A DNA stretch of 20,467 bases, taken from a virus. The notes under the pieces were generated by a model, which was given only the letters and a program-made list of their open reading frames with translations, made no database searches and was not told the DNA's origin. This document shows positions 20,400-20,467 of this stretch, piece by piece. Position numbers and translations under genes: made by a program. The stretch spans positions 1 to 20,467 of the IMG/VR virus record IMGVR_UViG_3300037220_000022. The stretch is one strand, 5' to 3'. Numbering within the stretch: the stretch's first letter is position 1; the number at the start of each line of letters is the position of its first letter.

Positions 20400-20467
20400 A
20401 CGCAAAACAGCTCTCAGATTTACTGCGACGCCAGAACGCTTGCACCAAGGCTCGCGAGTTCGCTTCC
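20396..20467 (+). CDS. Start of a further early gene (partial)
   Basis: GTG 20396 overlaps the preceding stop (GTGA) and opens a frame that runs off the window after 24 codons (MNAKQLSDLLRRQNACTKAR and four more). The fragment is too short to identify. It continues the pattern of coupled genes. Confidence 0.55.
   Translation, partial: MNAKQLSDLLRRQNACTKAREFAS

Overview
The window reads as one continuous stretch of a temperate, long-tailed (siphovirus-type) phage genome, or a prophage, from a GC-rich bacterium. The tail cluster is of the gene-transfer-agent/lambda-like type (DUF2460, DUF2163, NlpC/P60, then tail-tip hub), which is typical of phages of Gram-negative hosts. No gene identifies the host phylum, and no clear chromosomal housekeeping gene is present.

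Layout. (1) 1-12984, + strand: late structural genes. These are the end of a tail-assembly-chaperone-like gene, a 1798-aa tape measure protein, a DUF2460 protein, a small unknown protein, a DUF2163/BR0599 protein, an NlpC/P60 peptidase, a tail-tip hub spread over three genes with a beta-rich protein gene wedged inside, a DUF2793-like protein and a lectin-like fibre protein. (2) 12985-14680, + strand: small coiled-coil, one-TM, Cys-rich and spanin-like proteins, which look like a lysis module, although no endolysin is seen. (3) 14819-15604, - strand: a signal-peptide protein, a candidate lysogenic-conversion gene (moron). (4) 15619-16460, + strand: its own promoter, a HTH_17/excisionase-like protein and an overlapping GIY-YIG nuclease that lacks a normal start codon. 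(5) 16444-16815: the attachment region. It holds the 3' half of a tRNA-Leu(UAA) gene as presumed attP core, flanked by direct repeats that could be integrase arm sites. (6) 16765-18931, - strand: a tightly overlapped operon running RHH protein, tyrosine integrase, then three small proteins (two Cys-rich). (7) 18932-19049: a divergent control region with a sigma70-type promoter, a palindrome and an apparently leaderless start. (8) 19050-20467, + strand: an early operon of small proteins with 4-bp stop/start overlaps, several of them DNA-binding (RHH, HTH_17, RHH) and one zinc-binding.

How it fits together. The order tail - lysis - attP - integrase - divergent switch - early genes is lambda-like. 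Because the tRNA remnant lies between two phage gene blocks and has no 5' half, it is best read as attP of a joined phage genome rather than a chromosome junction. The most unusual points are the split tail hub with a same-frame insertion and two carbohydrate-binding-like modules in one loop, a very long Ser/Pro-rich repeat region in the tape measure, and a GIY-YIG gene with a probable ACG start.

All assignments come from reading the sequence. No database search was run.
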